Below are positions 6,068-14,904 of a stretch of 19,535 nt of DNA, one piece after another. The DNA lies in assembly GCA_964387795.1 (NCBI GenBank), contig CAYLYP010000062.1, positions 1 to 19,535 on the forward strand. The letters are read 5' to 3'. The first letter of the stretch is position 1. Every line of letters begins with the position of its first letter. The position numbers were made by a program, and so were the translations under genes. Origin of the DNA: CAYLYP01 sp964387795. GTDB lineage: Bacteria > Bacteroidota > Bacteroidia > Bacteroidales > UBA7960. The notes under the pieces were generated by a model. That model saw nothing but the letters and a program-made list of their open reading frames with translations, did not search any database and was not told the DNA's origin.

Positions 6068-7570
6068 TTATTTTTTTAACATGATCCTGAAGGTTGTTCC
6101 AGAATTGATCACGGAGTTTTTTACAAATATCCGCCCTTTATGATAGTTTTTTATAATGCGTTTTGAGAGGGAAAGGCCTAATCCCCATCCTCTTTGTTTG
6201 GAGGTATATCCCGGGTTAAAAATGGTCTTAAACCTGCCTTTGGGGATGCCTTTACCGGTATCACTGATATCAATAATAACCCATTTGTCATTGTCAATAA
6301 GGTCGATTGTAAGGGTTCCTTTTCCTTCCATGGCATCTACTGCATTTTTTATCAGGTTTTCAATCACCCACTCAAATAAATCAGTATTCAGGGGAATGAT
6401 TGTAGAATCTTCGGAGTGGATATTTGTTGAGAATTGAACCTGATTGGATGTGCGGGTTTTAATGTAGTCGAGGCAATCATTCAGGATGTTTTTTATATCA
6501 ACCTCAATAAGCTTTGGTGTGGAACCTATTTTTGAGAAACGTTCAGTAACATTTTGGAGCCTTTTGATGTCTTTGTTCATCTCGGCAATGGTGTCATCAT
6601 CCACATTCTGATATTTGAGCAATTCCATCCATCCCATCAGAGATGAGAGGGGAGTGCCCAACTGATGGGCTGTTTCCTTTGACATACCGACCCAAACCTG
6701 GTTTTGTTCAATGTTACGGGAAGTGCTAAACAGGATATAGGACACCAATAGGAACAATCCTATGATGATTAACTGGAGGATTGGATAATACCTGAGCTGG
6801 GTAAGCAGGTATGAGTTGGAATAATAAACAATGCATTTGCCATGATTTGGCAGGACGATTTCAATAGGTTGATTTTTTGATTTCAAATCAGAAATCGTAT
6901 GGCTTACATCTAATGAATCTTTTAGAAGGTTTTCATCAATCCCCCCAAAGGAAATTATTTTAGATGCTGTGCTATCAGTAATGATAACAGGCACATTTGC
7001 CGAATTGACAACAATCTCGTTTATGAGGGATTCGATAAGGTCATCAAGTACTTCCCTAAGTTCAGTAAATAGCCAGGAATCCTGATAATAGATGTATTGT
7101 GGTTCGCTTTCAAATGTTACTTTGATGGGAGGGTATTTAGAAAATGCGTCTTTGATGTCCCCTGTAAAATGTCTGCTTTTTTTAAATTCAGGAGCAAGGT
7201 TTGAGGATGTAATAATGTTTTCTTTATTATCAGTAAGGATAACAGGAATTGTTGTATTGGAAGTGATAATAAGGGAATAGAATCCAAGGTCTTCATCGTT
7301 TTCGGCCACAATTGCCCTACGGGTTGCTTCTGCCCATAATTCGACCCTTTTTCTTTCTTCCAGCCTTATTTTTTCAAAAAAAGCATCAGTGTATTGAACC
7401 AGGTTAGCGCGTTTCTGGACAGCTTCTGCCCATAGGCTTACTTTTTGGCGTTCGTCATCAGCGATTTTTTTTACCAACTGATTTGTAAACCATAGCGAAG
7501 CTAATACAATAACTGCAGCAATGCCTAAAAGGATAAGCTTCCAACGTTGTTTGCGTGTATAAATATTCAA
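6068..7570 (-). CDS. membrane sensor histidine kinase with duplicated sensory region
   Basis: 500 residues. One membrane helix at ~12-30 and a second at ~264-283 enclose an extracytoplasmic region. The cytoplasmic part has the H-box SKETAHQLGTPLSS with phospho-acceptor His302, then an HATPase domain: N-box ENLIKNAVDAM (404-414), G1 DTGKGIP (437-443), F-box FNPGYTS (451-457), G2 GWGLGLSLSK (461-470). All catalytic motifs are intact, so it should autophosphorylate. Residues ~106-172 and ~192-260 are similar repeats (IPVILTD...YIYYQDSWLFTELR versus VPVIITD...IVYYSNSYLLTQLR), and an ERxxVxLWAEA motif also appears twice (~40-50 and ~72-82). The start codon is TTG. An in-frame stop lies about 40 bases upstream and no ATG precedes the first membrane helix. 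No response regulator is adjacent, so the partner is unknown. Confidence 0.92.
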   Translation of the reverse strand: MNIYTRKQRWKLILLGIAAVIVLASLWFTNQLVKKIADDERQKVSLWAEAVQKRANLVQYTDAFFEKIRLEERKRVELWAEATRRAIVAENDEDLGFYSLIITSNTTIPVILTDNKENIITSSNLAPEFKKSRHFTGDIKDAFSKYPPIKVTFESEPQYIYYQDSWLFTELREVLDDLIESLINEIVVNSANVPVIITDSTASKIISFGGIDENLLKDSLDVSHTISDLKSKNQPIEIVLPNHGKCIVYYSNSYLLTQLRYYPILQLIIIGLFLLVSYILFSTSRNIEQNQVWVGMSKETAHQLGTPLSSLMGWMELLKYQNVDDDTIAEMNKDIKRLQNVTERFSKIGSTPKLIEVDIKNILNDCLDYIKTRTSNQVQFSTNIHSEDSTIIPLNTDLFEWVIENLIKNAVDAMEGKGTLTIDLIDNDKWVIIDISDTGKGIPKGRFKTIFNPGYTSKQRGWGLGLSLSKRIIKNYHKGRIFVKNSVINSGTTFRIMLKK

Positions 7571-7620
7571 AGCAATATAGATTTGGTTCTCTATGCTAAC
7601 GAAAGATTAACATAAATAGT

Positions 7621-8499
7621 TTATGACCCTAATTTTTTTTCTGCATCTTTAAGCGCTTCCATTTCTTCATCATTAAGTTTAGGGTAAGATAGGTTGAGTT
7701 GGGCCAGGTGCGATAGGATAATGTTGCAAACAGTCATGCGCCCAAACCATTTGTTGTCGGCTGGAATCACGTACCAGGGGGCATAAGGGGTAGATGTGTG
7801 TTTTAGCATTTGTTCATAAGCATCCTGATAGTCATTCCAGTATTCCCTCTCGTTGATGTCGGCAGAAGTGAATTTCCAGTTTTTTGATGGTGTATTGATA
7901 CGTTCAAGAAAACGTTTTTTTTGCTCTTCAAAAGAAACATGAAGGAAAATTTTAATTACAACAAAACCATTGTTGCTGAGGTATTTTTCGAAATTTGAAA
8001 TATCCTGGTATCTTGTTTGCCAAAAGTTTTGATCCTGATGAAGCCCGGGATGATAAAAAGGCAGTTTTTGTTTTTCAAGTATTGATGGGTGGACTTTAGT
8101 TACCAGGACTTCTTCATAGTAGGAACGGTTGAAAATTCCAATGTTCCCTCTTTCGGGCAGCGCTTTAATGCACCTCCACAGGTAATCATGGTCAAGTTCT
8201 TCGCTTGAAGGGGCTTTAAAGCTTTTTACCTGGCAGCCCTGAGGATTAACGCCTGACATAACATGTTTGATAATTCCGTCTTTTCCTGCTGCATCCATTG
8301 CCTGAAGGATTATCAATACCCCATATTTGTCGTGGGCATAAAGCATGTTTTGTTGCTCACCCAAAGCCTCAGTCCCTTCTTCAAGCATATCTTTGATTTC
8401 TGATTTTGAAGGTTTCTCCCCGGGATATGAGGTGTTATAGTCATTTAATGAGCGACTGGGCTCGAAGCGGAAATCATCATTCCTGGCATTCATGGGCAT
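7621..8499 (-). CDS. ppk2: polyphosphate kinase 2 (PPK2) family nucleotide kinase
   Basis: 292 residues from the chosen start. PPK2 enzymes transfer phosphate between polyphosphate and nucleoside mono- or diphosphates. Numbered from this start, the Walker A loop is AMDAAGKDG (~67-75), followed by IIKHVMSGVNPQGCQVKSFK. The Walker B-type NRSYYEEVLV lies at ~124-133, and the lid region has KNWKFTSADINERE. The VNPQGC and KNWKF motifs resemble the shorter single-domain class (class III-like), which can use AMP and ADP, but substrate cannot be read from sequence. The frame continues to an ATG at 8589, but those 30 residues (FFNFIKPIIKLIKPI...) look like translated AT-rich spacer; ATG at 8493 is also possible. 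The stop lies 50 bases before the histidine kinase start, in the same orientation, so co-transcription is possible. Confidence 0.9.
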   Translation of the reverse strand: MPMNARNDDFRFEPSRSLNDYNTSYPGEKPSKSEIKDMLEEGTEALGEQQNMLYAHDKYGVLIILQAMDAAGKDGIIKHVMSGVNPQGCQVKSFKAPSSEELDHDYLWRCIKALPERGNIGIFNRSYYEEVLVTKVHPSILEKQKLPFYHPGLHQDQNFWQTRYQDISNFEKYLSNNGFVVIKIFLHVSFEEQKKRFLERINTPSKNWKFTSADINEREYWNDYQDAYEQMLKHTSTPYAPWYVIPADNKWFGRMTVCNIILSHLAQLNLSYPKLNDEEMEALKDAEKKLGS

Positions 8500-8713
8500 T
8501 GGATTATGAATTGTGAAGCTTGCTTTAGTTTTTAAAAGACAGATTGGCTTTATTAATTTAATGATTGGTTTTATAAAATTAAAAAACATTCATGCAAAAA
8601 GAAAAATTTAAAGACAAATATGATTTGTTTGGTGAAAATAATAATATAATAAACGAAAATGAAGATTTGTTATCACATTGATAGGGCATTTGTTTTATTA
8701 TTTTGATGAAAAC

Positions 8714-8723
8714 TAACATGTTA
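8714..8723. promoter_or_regulatory. possible antitoxin operator palindrome
   Basis: A perfect 10-bp palindrome TAACATGTTA 55 bases before the antitoxin ATG. Ribbon-helix-helix antitoxins usually repress their own promoters through short palindromes. No clear -7 element is visible nearby, so this is only a candidate. Confidence 0.3.
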
Positions 8724-8778
8724 TTGGATTATACATATTATTTTTTTAATTTTACAGATAGCAGAAAATCTAGCTAAT

Positions 8779-9039
8779 ATGGAAACCAAACTAACCCTTC
8801 GATTAAAAAAAGATGTGATAGAGCGGGCAAAAGAGTATGCAAAAGAAAACAATACAAGCGTATCAAGGCTGGTAGAAGTGTATCTTGATGCCCTGACACA
8901 TAATACACCCTCATTTAGTGGGGCGTCCAGCATTGTATCAAGCCTGAGCGGGGTGATACATCTGGAACAAGGATATAATGAAAAGGAAGCGTTTTCAAAA
9001 TATATCTCAAACATTACCCATGAAGACACTATTCGTTGA
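8779..9039 (+). CDS. ribbon-helix-helix antitoxin (DUF6364-like)
   Basis: 86 residues. The first ~40 (METKLTLRLKKDVIERAKEYAKENNTSVSRLVEVYL) form a beta strand and two helices in the ribbon-helix-helix pattern of DNA-binding antitoxins; this length and layout fit the DUF6364-type proteins paired with PIN toxins. The C-terminal half (SFSGASSIVSSLSGVI...YNEKEAFSKYI) would wrap the toxin. It overlaps the PIN gene by 20 bases, typical of a coupled antitoxin-toxin pair. Likely role: dimer that neutralises the PIN nuclease and represses the operon. The pair sits between unrelated genes, consistent with a mobile cassette, though no terminal repeats are seen. Confidence 0.85.
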   Translation: METKLTLRLKKDVIERAKEYAKENNTSVSRLVEVYLDALTHNTPSFSGASSIVSSLSGVIHLEQGYNEKEAFSKYISNITHEDTIR

Positions 9040-9442
9040 TACAGATATTATCATTGACTTATTGGCAAAGCGGGAACCTTATTTTGATGATACAGTCAAA
9101 TTGTTTACCCTGGCTGAAGAAGATAAACTAAAGCTTTATAGCTCGGCAATATCCTTTGCTGCGGTGAACTATGTGCTCCTAAAGGAAAAACAGCCATCTG
9201 AGGCAAAACTTATTTTACGACAGTTAAAATTAATTGTTAAAATTGCCAACCTGAATGAAGAAATTGTCAACCTTGCAGCTAATGATTTGAATTCAATGGA
9301 TTTCAAAGATGCATTACAATATCACTCGGCACTTTATAACAGAATGGATTTTTTTATTACCCGTAACCTCAGTTCATTTAAAAAGTCGCAAATCCCGGTA
9401 ATGACACCTGAGCAATTCCTTAATGGCGTTAATCCCATCTAA
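9020..9442 (+). CDS. PIN-domain toxin, VapC-like ribonuclease (PIN_3 type)
   Basis: 140 residues from the chosen ATG. The N-terminus KTLFVDTDIIIDLLAKREPY gives the first PIN acidic residues (D7, D9, D13), the middle has YSSAISFAAVNYVLL, and the C-terminal part DFKDALQYHSAL...DFFITRNLSSFK matches the DFxDALQYxSA and ITRNxxxF signature of the PIN_3 group. The end VMTPEQFL is also typical. PIN toxins are Mg-dependent RNases that cleave tRNA or rRNA; the target here is unknown. The frame is open 42 bases further upstream inside the antitoxin gene, but that extension lacks similarity to the family, so I use the ATG at 9020. Confidence 0.88.
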   Translation: MKTLFVDTDIIIDLLAKREPYFDDTVKLFTLAEEDKLKLYSSAISFAAVNYVLLKEKQPSEAKLILRQLKLIVKIANLNEEIVNLAANDLNSMDFKDALQYHSALYNRMDFFITRNLSSFKKSQIPVMTPEQFLNGVNPI

Positions 9443-9516
9443 AGGAAAAAGATGATTTTAATCAATAAGTCCAAGACTTAATAAGCTAAATTGAAATTTA
9501 AAATATCCATTAAGAA

Positions 9517-12153
9517 ATGAAAAATCTTTTTGCTCTTGCATTCGTAATGTCGTTATTGGTTTCTTGTACTGATAACCATTTTTTGAAAGATAAGGAATAT
9601 CGGGATAGTGTTCAACAACGTTTTGAACAAAGGAAAGAACTGGCAGCCAACAGGAGCGAAGCCTTATTTAAGGTCTTTGAACAGCCATTGTCCAAAAATG
9701 AATCAGAAGCACTGCAGTTTTTGTATGCATATATGCCCTTATGCGACCTGGCTGATTATAATGGTGATTTTTTTCTGATGCAGGTGAAGCTTGCTTTTGA
9801 AGCAAAGGAGTATTTTTCATGGGGTAAAACAATCCCTGAAGATGTTTTCAGGCATTTTGTCCTACCTTATCGGGTAAACAATGAAAACCTTGATTCATCG
9901 AGATATGTTTTTTATCATGAACTTAAAGATAGGATTAAAGGACTTACTATGCGCGAGGCTGCTCTTGAAGTCAATCATTGGTGCCATGAAAAAGTAAATT
10001 ATCAACCTACTGATGAAAGGACAAGTGCCCCTTTAAGTACTGTTAGGACAAGCTTTGGGAGATGTGGTGAAGAATCTACTTTTACTGTTACTGCTTTAAG
10101 GGCAGTGGGGATTCCTGCACGCCAGGTATATACTCCCCGTTGGGCACATTGTGACGATAATCATGCATGGGTTGAAGTATGGGTTGATGGAAAGTGGTAT
10201 TATATCGGCGCCTGTGAACCTGAACCTGATTTGAATATGGCATGGTTTACAGAGCCTGCCCGAAGGGCAATGCTTGTCCATACAAAAGTTTTTGGGTATT
10301 ATACTGGTCAGGACGAAGTTGTTGCTCAAACTGATAATTACACCGAAATAAATGTTATTGGCAATTATGCCCCGGTGAAGAAACTGTATGTTAAAATACT
10401 TGATAAAAAAGGAACTGCTGTTGGTGGTGCTAAGCTTGATTTTGGTTTATATAATTATGCCGAATTCTACCCTATTGCATCAAAAATCACTGATCAAAAT
10501 GGTATGGCAAGCCTGACAACAGGCCTTGGCGACTTATTGTTATGGGCATCGAAAGAAGGGGAGTTTGGTTATCAAAAGGTAACAGTAAATAAACAAGATA
10601 CAGTGTTTATTAGCCTGGGTATTGTGCCTGAAACATTATTGAAAGAAGAATTCATTATTACCCCTCCCATCGAACAAACCCCTTATGTTATTGATGAACA
10701 AGCCAGACAGGATAACAACAGGAGACTTGCCTTTGAAGATAGTATCAGGGCCAGTTATAGGGCGGGTTTTATGGATTCCTTATCTGTTGTTAACTTAGCT
10801 TCACAGCAATCAATGGATTGTGCCCGATTGCATGCTGTCATTAAAAAAAGCATGGGCAATTGGAAAGAAATAAATGATTTTATTGTTCATGCCAATGAAG
10901 CATATAAAGACTTTGTGCTTTCTTTGTTAGAAGTGATTTCTGAAAAGGATTTAAGGGATACAAAAGCAAGTATTTTAAATGAACATCTTTCTTTTGTTTG
11001 CGACAGGTATAATGCGGATAATTATCCTGAAGATTTTTTTGTGAAGTATGTATTGAACCCAAGGGTGAAAAATGAAAACCTGAAGGAATACCGTTTGGTG
11101 TTGTTCAATGCCTTTTCCGGTTTAAATAAGGGAAACCCGGTTGAAGTAGCAGGTGAATTGCAAAAATGGATCAATGCCCATATTAACCTTCTGGATATTG
11201 AAAACTATTATAACCTTCCAATTAGCCCTGTTGGTGTCTTAGAATTAAAAGCTTCAAATATCGAATCGCGTAATATCTTCTTTGTGGCTGTATGCCGAAG
11301 TCTTGGTATTGCTTCGCGCTTAGAACCTGCAAGCAAGGTGCCGCAGTATCATGATGGAACACGCTGGCTGTATGTTTATTTTGATAAACCTGCTGCCTCA
11401 CAACCAGAAAAAGGATTTCTTGTTTGGAATAATAGTAAACTGAAAAAGGATTTTGATCCGGCCTATTATATACATTTTACACTTCAACGACTTGAAAACG
11501 GGGTGTTTAAAACCCTTGATTTTGGTGATGGTACCTTATTGTCTTCTTTTCCTCAAAAAATGGAGTTGGAAACCGGAAATTACAGGCTTGTTACAGGGAT
11601 GAGGGCTTCTAACGGAAGTGTTTATTCTGTGCTGAAATATTTTACAATAGCCATGGGCACTTCTTCATTTCTTGAACCTGAATTTACAGAGCCTGTTGTA
11701 GAGCAAAAAGTCCTCGCTCAACTCTCAGATAATCTGGCATTCGAACAGCAGGGGGGAGGACAGGTAAAACTTAAGGAAATCCTTGCAGCTAAACCATTGA
11801 CATTATTAGTCTTTGTACAGCCAGGGAAAGAACCCACTAAACATTTAATTGAAAGTATCAGGCAATCGGGCAATCAGTTTAATAAGTGGAATGGATCAAT
11901 AGCTTTTTGTTTAAAAGATATTCAGGCATTAAGTCAGTTAAAAGCGGACCTGAACAATGACTTCCCTTCCAACTATCAGCTTTTTATGGATCCGGGGATG
12001 CGTACAATGGAGAAGGTTAAATCTGATATTAAAATTGAAGGCAGGCTTGAATTGCCCCTTGTCATTCTTGTTAACCCTAATGGACAGGTGTTGCTGATTT
12101 CCACCGGATATAAAATTGGTATTAGTGAACAGATTTTGAAAATTGAAGCTTAG
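9517..12153 (+). CDS. large lipoprotein: transglutaminase-like domain, degenerate second copy and thioredoxin-like tail
   Basis: 878 residues. Lipoprotein signal (MKNLFALAFVMSLLVSC, lipid Cys17). Residues ~60-260 form a transglutaminase-like domain: SFGRCGEESTFTVTALRAVGIPAR with C183 and DDNHAWVEVWVDGKWYYIG with H216. The usual third acidic residue is replaced by Gly in YYIGACEPEP (E234 follows). Residues ~285-370 look like a small beta-sandwich (KKLYVKILDKKG...ASLTTGLGDLLLWA). Residues ~440-640 repeat the first domain's layout (EDFFVKYVLNPRVKNENL versus EDVFRHFVLPYRVNNENL; FFVAVCRSLGIASR versus FTVTALRAVGIPAR), but the catalytic Cys position holds Ile and no equivalent His is seen. Residues ~755-878 resemble a thioredoxin fold (TLLVFVQPGKEPTK, RLELPLVILVNPNGQVL) without CXXC. 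Probably a surface or periplasmic protein processing peptides or cross-links; substrate unknown. Confidence 0.85.
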   Translation: MKNLFALAFVMSLLVSCTDNHFLKDKEYRDSVQQRFEQRKELAANRSEALFKVFEQPLSKNESEALQFLYAYMPLCDLADYNGDFFLMQVKLAFEAKEYFSWGKTIPEDVFRHFVLPYRVNNENLDSSRYVFYHELKDRIKGLTMREAALEVNHWCHEKVNYQPTDERTSAPLSTVRTSFGRCGEESTFTVTALRAVGIPARQVYTPRWAHCDDNHAWVEVWVDGKWYYIGACEPEPDLNMAWFTEPARRAMLVHTKVFGYYTGQDEVVAQTDNYTEINVIGNYAPVKKLYVKILDKKGTAVGGAKLDFGLYNYAEFYPIASKITDQNGMASLTTGLGDLLLWASKEGEFGYQKVTVNKQDTVFISLGIVPETLLKEEFIITPPIEQTPYVIDEQARQDNNRRLAFEDSIRASYRAGFMDSLSVVNLASQQSMDCARLHAVIKKSMGNWKEINDFIVHANEAYKDFVLSLLEVISEKDLRDTKASILNEHLSFVCDRYNADNYPEDFFVKYVLNPRVKNENLKEYRLVLFNAFSGLNKGNPVEVAGELQKWINAHINLLDIENYYNLPISPVGVLELKASNIESRNIFFVAVCRSLGIASRLEPASKVPQYHDGTRWLYVYFDKPAASQPEKGFLVWNNSKLKKDFDPAYYIHFTLQRLENGVFKTLDFGDGTLLSSFPQKMELETGNYRLVTGMRASNGSVYSVLKYFTIAMGTSSFLEPEFTEPVVEQKVLAQLSDNLAFEQQGGGQVKLKEILAAKPLTLLVFVQPGKEPTKHLIESIRQSGNQFNKWNGSIAFCLKDIQALSQLKADLNNDFPSNYQLFMDPGMRTMEKVKSDIKIEGRLELPLVILVNPNGQVLLISTGYKIGISEQILKIEA

Positions 12154-12299
12154 TTGAAAATCCCTGCCTTTGTAATACTTGTCCGGTTTACAATTTTTGG
12201 TTGAAACTAACGCAAACGGTTGTTTTCTCTGAACATTGGACTAGATACTGTATATGATTTTCAATTGTCTTATTTGACTTAATACTTCTCTAAAAACAC

Positions 12300-12366
12300 A
12301 ACACCTTTTAATAAATTCCTGATCCTGAGTCTCATTTTTATGGAATTATTAAAAGGTGTTTTTTTT
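12300..12366. terminator. bidirectional terminator between convergent genes
   Basis: AACACCTTTTAATAA with ATTCC (12300-12319) pairs with GGAATTATTAAAAGGTGTT (12342-12360) with one bulged A and a loop of about 22 bases. T run 12359-12366 follows on the plus strand, and an A-rich stretch precedes it (T-rich on the minus strand). It sits between the stops of the transglutaminase-like gene and the NagB/PIG-L gene. Confidence 0.85.
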
Positions 12367-12402
12367 ATGCTTGCCTATATGATGCCTGAAAGAGATTTCC
12401 GA

Positions 12403-14760
12403 TTATTCTATCATCCCTTCCATTGACTTCTTAAGTTCCCTTGCTGAGGCCAGAAATTCCTCAACGGTCATTTCTTTGAGGTATAATAAGCCATGGCTGG
12501 CCCTAATCCGGGGATGGCTATTCTGGTAAAAATAGTTCTTGCCCAGCAGTAATTGGATCTCATGCAATTGTTCGACCCAAATCTTTTGGGCTAAATCGCT
12601 GAACTTGCCGTTGAGTTCATAACTTGGAAAAGAAGCATCAACCTGGCTTACATAACAGGATGAAAACGATTCGCGCATGGCAGCCATGGCTTCAAGCGAT
12701 ACAGGATAAATGATGTTTGCATCAGCAGGGTTAAAGCGGTACCACACATTTCGATAGCCCCAGATGCGTAAGCCGGATAAGTCTTTTTCCTTTGCCCATA
12801 ACCGTAAAGCTTCTGCCAGTGCTTGTAATACCTTGTAATGGGTGTCGGGCCCGCTGCCTTCAGGATCGAAGGTGAGGCTTAATACAGTAGGGTTTATTTT
12901 CTTTAGCATTGAAACTATTGGGGCAACATCCCTCTCTGCATCAGGTTGTTCAGTAAAAATATCACCCTGATAAAACCCAAGGCGGGCATGATGGACATTT
13001 CTTACCTGTACCCCATAATGGGCCCAAACAAGTTCTTCTTCAAATTCACGGATCATCCCTTTAAGCTTTTGTATTGCCGGGGGGTTCTTTTCACCATCGT
13101 AGCTCTTGTTAAGAATTACAAGTGCTTCGTTAATCACGTCCCTTAGATGTTCCTTGTCCTTCACTGAATAGATTTCAACAAGCGATCTTACGATACGGTG
13201 ACATACGCCTCTTCGCCTTTCTGATTGATGGCCCGCTGCTACTTTGGTTAAATAATGATAAACATCTTTATCACTTTTGTATTTATATCCCTGGTCAAAG
13301 AAATCAGGATAATCAACCATTTGGATTAATCCTTTATCAAGAAAAGCCTTTGTTTCATTCAGGATGTCTATCACAAATTTATTGGTAACAGCAGTAAATC
13401 CAGATGTGAATACAGTAAAATGAAAATCATTGGAAGGTACCCTGATATGATTTGAGATAAATGGAAGTATCCCAAGCATAATGTCATCATGATGGGGGCC
13501 GGTATGAAGAAAAACCTGGTTTTCTTCATTGTTCATTCCCCTGAAAATCTTTTTCTCAATGCTGTCGCATACTTTTTTTACAGATTCCTCGCCAAGCTTA
13601 GGAATAAGTTTGCAAAACCCATCATTCCTTAAGTCATCAGGTGTTAACCTGTGGCCATACTTATCAATTTTATTGCAAAGTTTAATTACTGCAAGTTCTG
13701 TTTTTTCATGTGTCCATTCACCTGAATTAAAAAACCTGTGTTCACTGTCTGAGAGCTGCGATGCAGCTCCTGTTGTAAGGTAAAACCTGCTGTTTGGCAA
13801 CCTTTGGAGAACAGAAGCCGGGTACAGGTTTGAAATGGGGCTTTCGGCTGAATGTTTTACCATCTTCGCTTTTGCTTCACCGGCAGCAATTATGATTGCC
13901 ACTGCATCAGGTTTATGGGTGATTGTTTCAAGCCCAATAGTAATTACCAATCTGTTTTTTGATACTTCTATGCCCCCAAGGTCAGAAGCTGCAACAGCCT
14001 GGGTCTCAAAATTTGTTTCTGTAAGGCGGGTAGTGCTGTATATATCTGATCCCCTGGTGTTAAATGCAATATGCCCATCAGGGCCTAAGCCCCCCAAAAA
14101 GAAGCCTATGCCTCCTTTTTCCCTTATTTTAAGCTCATAATTACTGCACCAGTTATCAATCAGAAATATTGATTGTTGCTGAAGTTCCTCTTGCTTTGTT
14201 CTTGGTTCCCTGTACCTTAACGAAATATCAACTTTAAAATCGGGGAAGACTTCTGAAAAGTGCTTATCATCAGCTAATGGGATACGATCACAATTGATGA
14301 GCAAGGCATTATCAGGATTTAACCCAAAACCATTAATATAATAATTCATAACATAATGGTAAAAACTGTTCTTTTGAGATGAACTGATTGGAAAGAATTC
14401 ATCTATCTGAACAAATTGTAATTGCCTGAGATCAGGTTTTTCTTTAAGATTTAGGCTATATTGCTCTCTGATTTTTTTGCTTTTGTCCTCGTTCCAGTTG
14501 TCAAGAAGGAACTTAGTCCATTTGATAAAAAACTCTGGAGTTTTACCTGTAGGAAGGCTAATTACCCCGTTTGGGTTTTCTGAAACCCATTCTATGAACC
14601 TGAGGGCCGTAAACAATCCTAGTTTTGGGAAATTGTCAACACAGATATATGGGATGTTTGTTGTATAACTTTTAATCCCTGATGCATTTTGAAATGCATT
14701 TTCAACATTAGAGGAAAATGTCCTCTCCAGGCTTGTGCTATGATTGTTTTTTAGTGCCAT
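12403..14760 (-). CDS. NagB-like glucosamine-6-phosphate deaminase/isomerase fused to a PIG-L-type deacetylase domain
   Basis: 785 residues. Residues ~40-350 are a NagB-type domain: sugar-phosphate loop SLPTGKTPEFF (68-78), IDEFFP (D120, matching E. coli NagB Asp72), GGLGPDGHIAFN (D228, H230, matching Asp141 and His143), and AAGEAKAKM. E. coli Glu148 is replaced by Thr235 (FNTRGS). Residues ~415-660 are PIG-L/LmbE-like: LHTGPHHDDIML (H423/H424, D425, D426 as metal ligands and base) and LTFDPEGSGPDTHYKVL (H641). The last ~120 residues are an extra helical region. NagB turns GlcN-6-P into Fru-6-P and ammonia; PIG-L proteins deacetylate N-acetylglucosamine-type sugars. The fusion therefore could deacetylate and deaminate in one polypeptide (inference). 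Long NagB proteins of this kind are known in Bacteroidota. It has its own leader after a hairpin that follows the GH109 gene. Confidence 0.88.
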   Translation of the reverse strand: MALKNNHSTSLERTFSSNVENAFQNASGIKSYTTNIPYICVDNFPKLGLFTALRFIEWVSENPNGVISLPTGKTPEFFIKWTKFLLDNWNEDKSKKIREQYSLNLKEKPDLRQLQFVQIDEFFPISSSQKNSFYHYVMNYYINGFGLNPDNALLINCDRIPLADDKHFSEVFPDFKVDISLRYREPRTKQEELQQQSIFLIDNWCSNYELKIREKGGIGFFLGGLGPDGHIAFNTRGSDIYSTTRLTETNFETQAVAASDLGGIEVSKNRLVITIGLETITHKPDAVAIIIAAGEAKAKMVKHSAESPISNLYPASVLQRLPNSRFYLTTGAASQLSDSEHRFFNSGEWTHEKTELAVIKLCNKIDKYGHRLTPDDLRNDGFCKLIPKLGEESVKKVCDSIEKKIFRGMNNEENQVFLHTGPHHDDIMLGILPFISNHIRVPSNDFHFTVFTSGFTAVTNKFVIDILNETKAFLDKGLIQMVDYPDFFDQGYKYKSDKDVYHYLTKVAAGHQSERRRGVCHRIVRSLVEIYSVKDKEHLRDVINEALVILNKSYDGEKNPPAIQKLKGMIREFEEELVWAHYGVQVRNVHHARLGFYQGDIFTEQPDAERDVAPIVSMLKKINPTVLSLTFDPEGSGPDTHYKVLQALAEALRLWAKEKDLSGLRIWGYRNVWYRFNPADANIIYPVSLEAMAAMRESFSSCYVSQVDASFPSYELNGKFSDLAQKIWVEQLHEIQLLLGKNYFYQNSHPRIRASHGLLYLKEMTVEEFLASARELKKSMEGMIE

Positions 14761-14765
14761 TGCAA

Positions 14766-14786
14766 ATTGTTTTTATTGAAAACAAT
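14766..14786 (-). promoter_or_regulatory. hairpin in the leader just before the NagB/PIG-L start
   Basis: ATTGTTTT (14766-14773) and AAAACAAT (14779-14786) form a perfect 8-bp inverted repeat with a 5-base loop, 5 bases upstream of the ATG. It could be an operator or an mRNA structure affecting initiation. It is entirely AT-rich, so it may be weak. Confidence 0.35.
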
Positions 14787-14904
14787 GTATTTAAGTTAAA
14801 GGTTTTTGTGAAGTCCCGCTTTTATATTTGTCAGATTGGAAAAATATTGCAAAAAAAAGGATGGTTGCCCCAACTGGACGAAGCCCTCCCTGTTAAAAAT
14901 AGCA

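Noticed and set aside
8500..8589. N-terminal extension of the PPK2 protein
   Set aside because: The extra 30 residues are Ile/Lys/Phe-rich like translated AT-rich spacer; PPK2 proteins of this class fit the ATG at 8499 or 8493.
8721..9029. Minus-strand ORF of 102 codons
   Set aside because: It is antisense to the antitoxin gene, whose family and overlap with the PIN toxin are clear.
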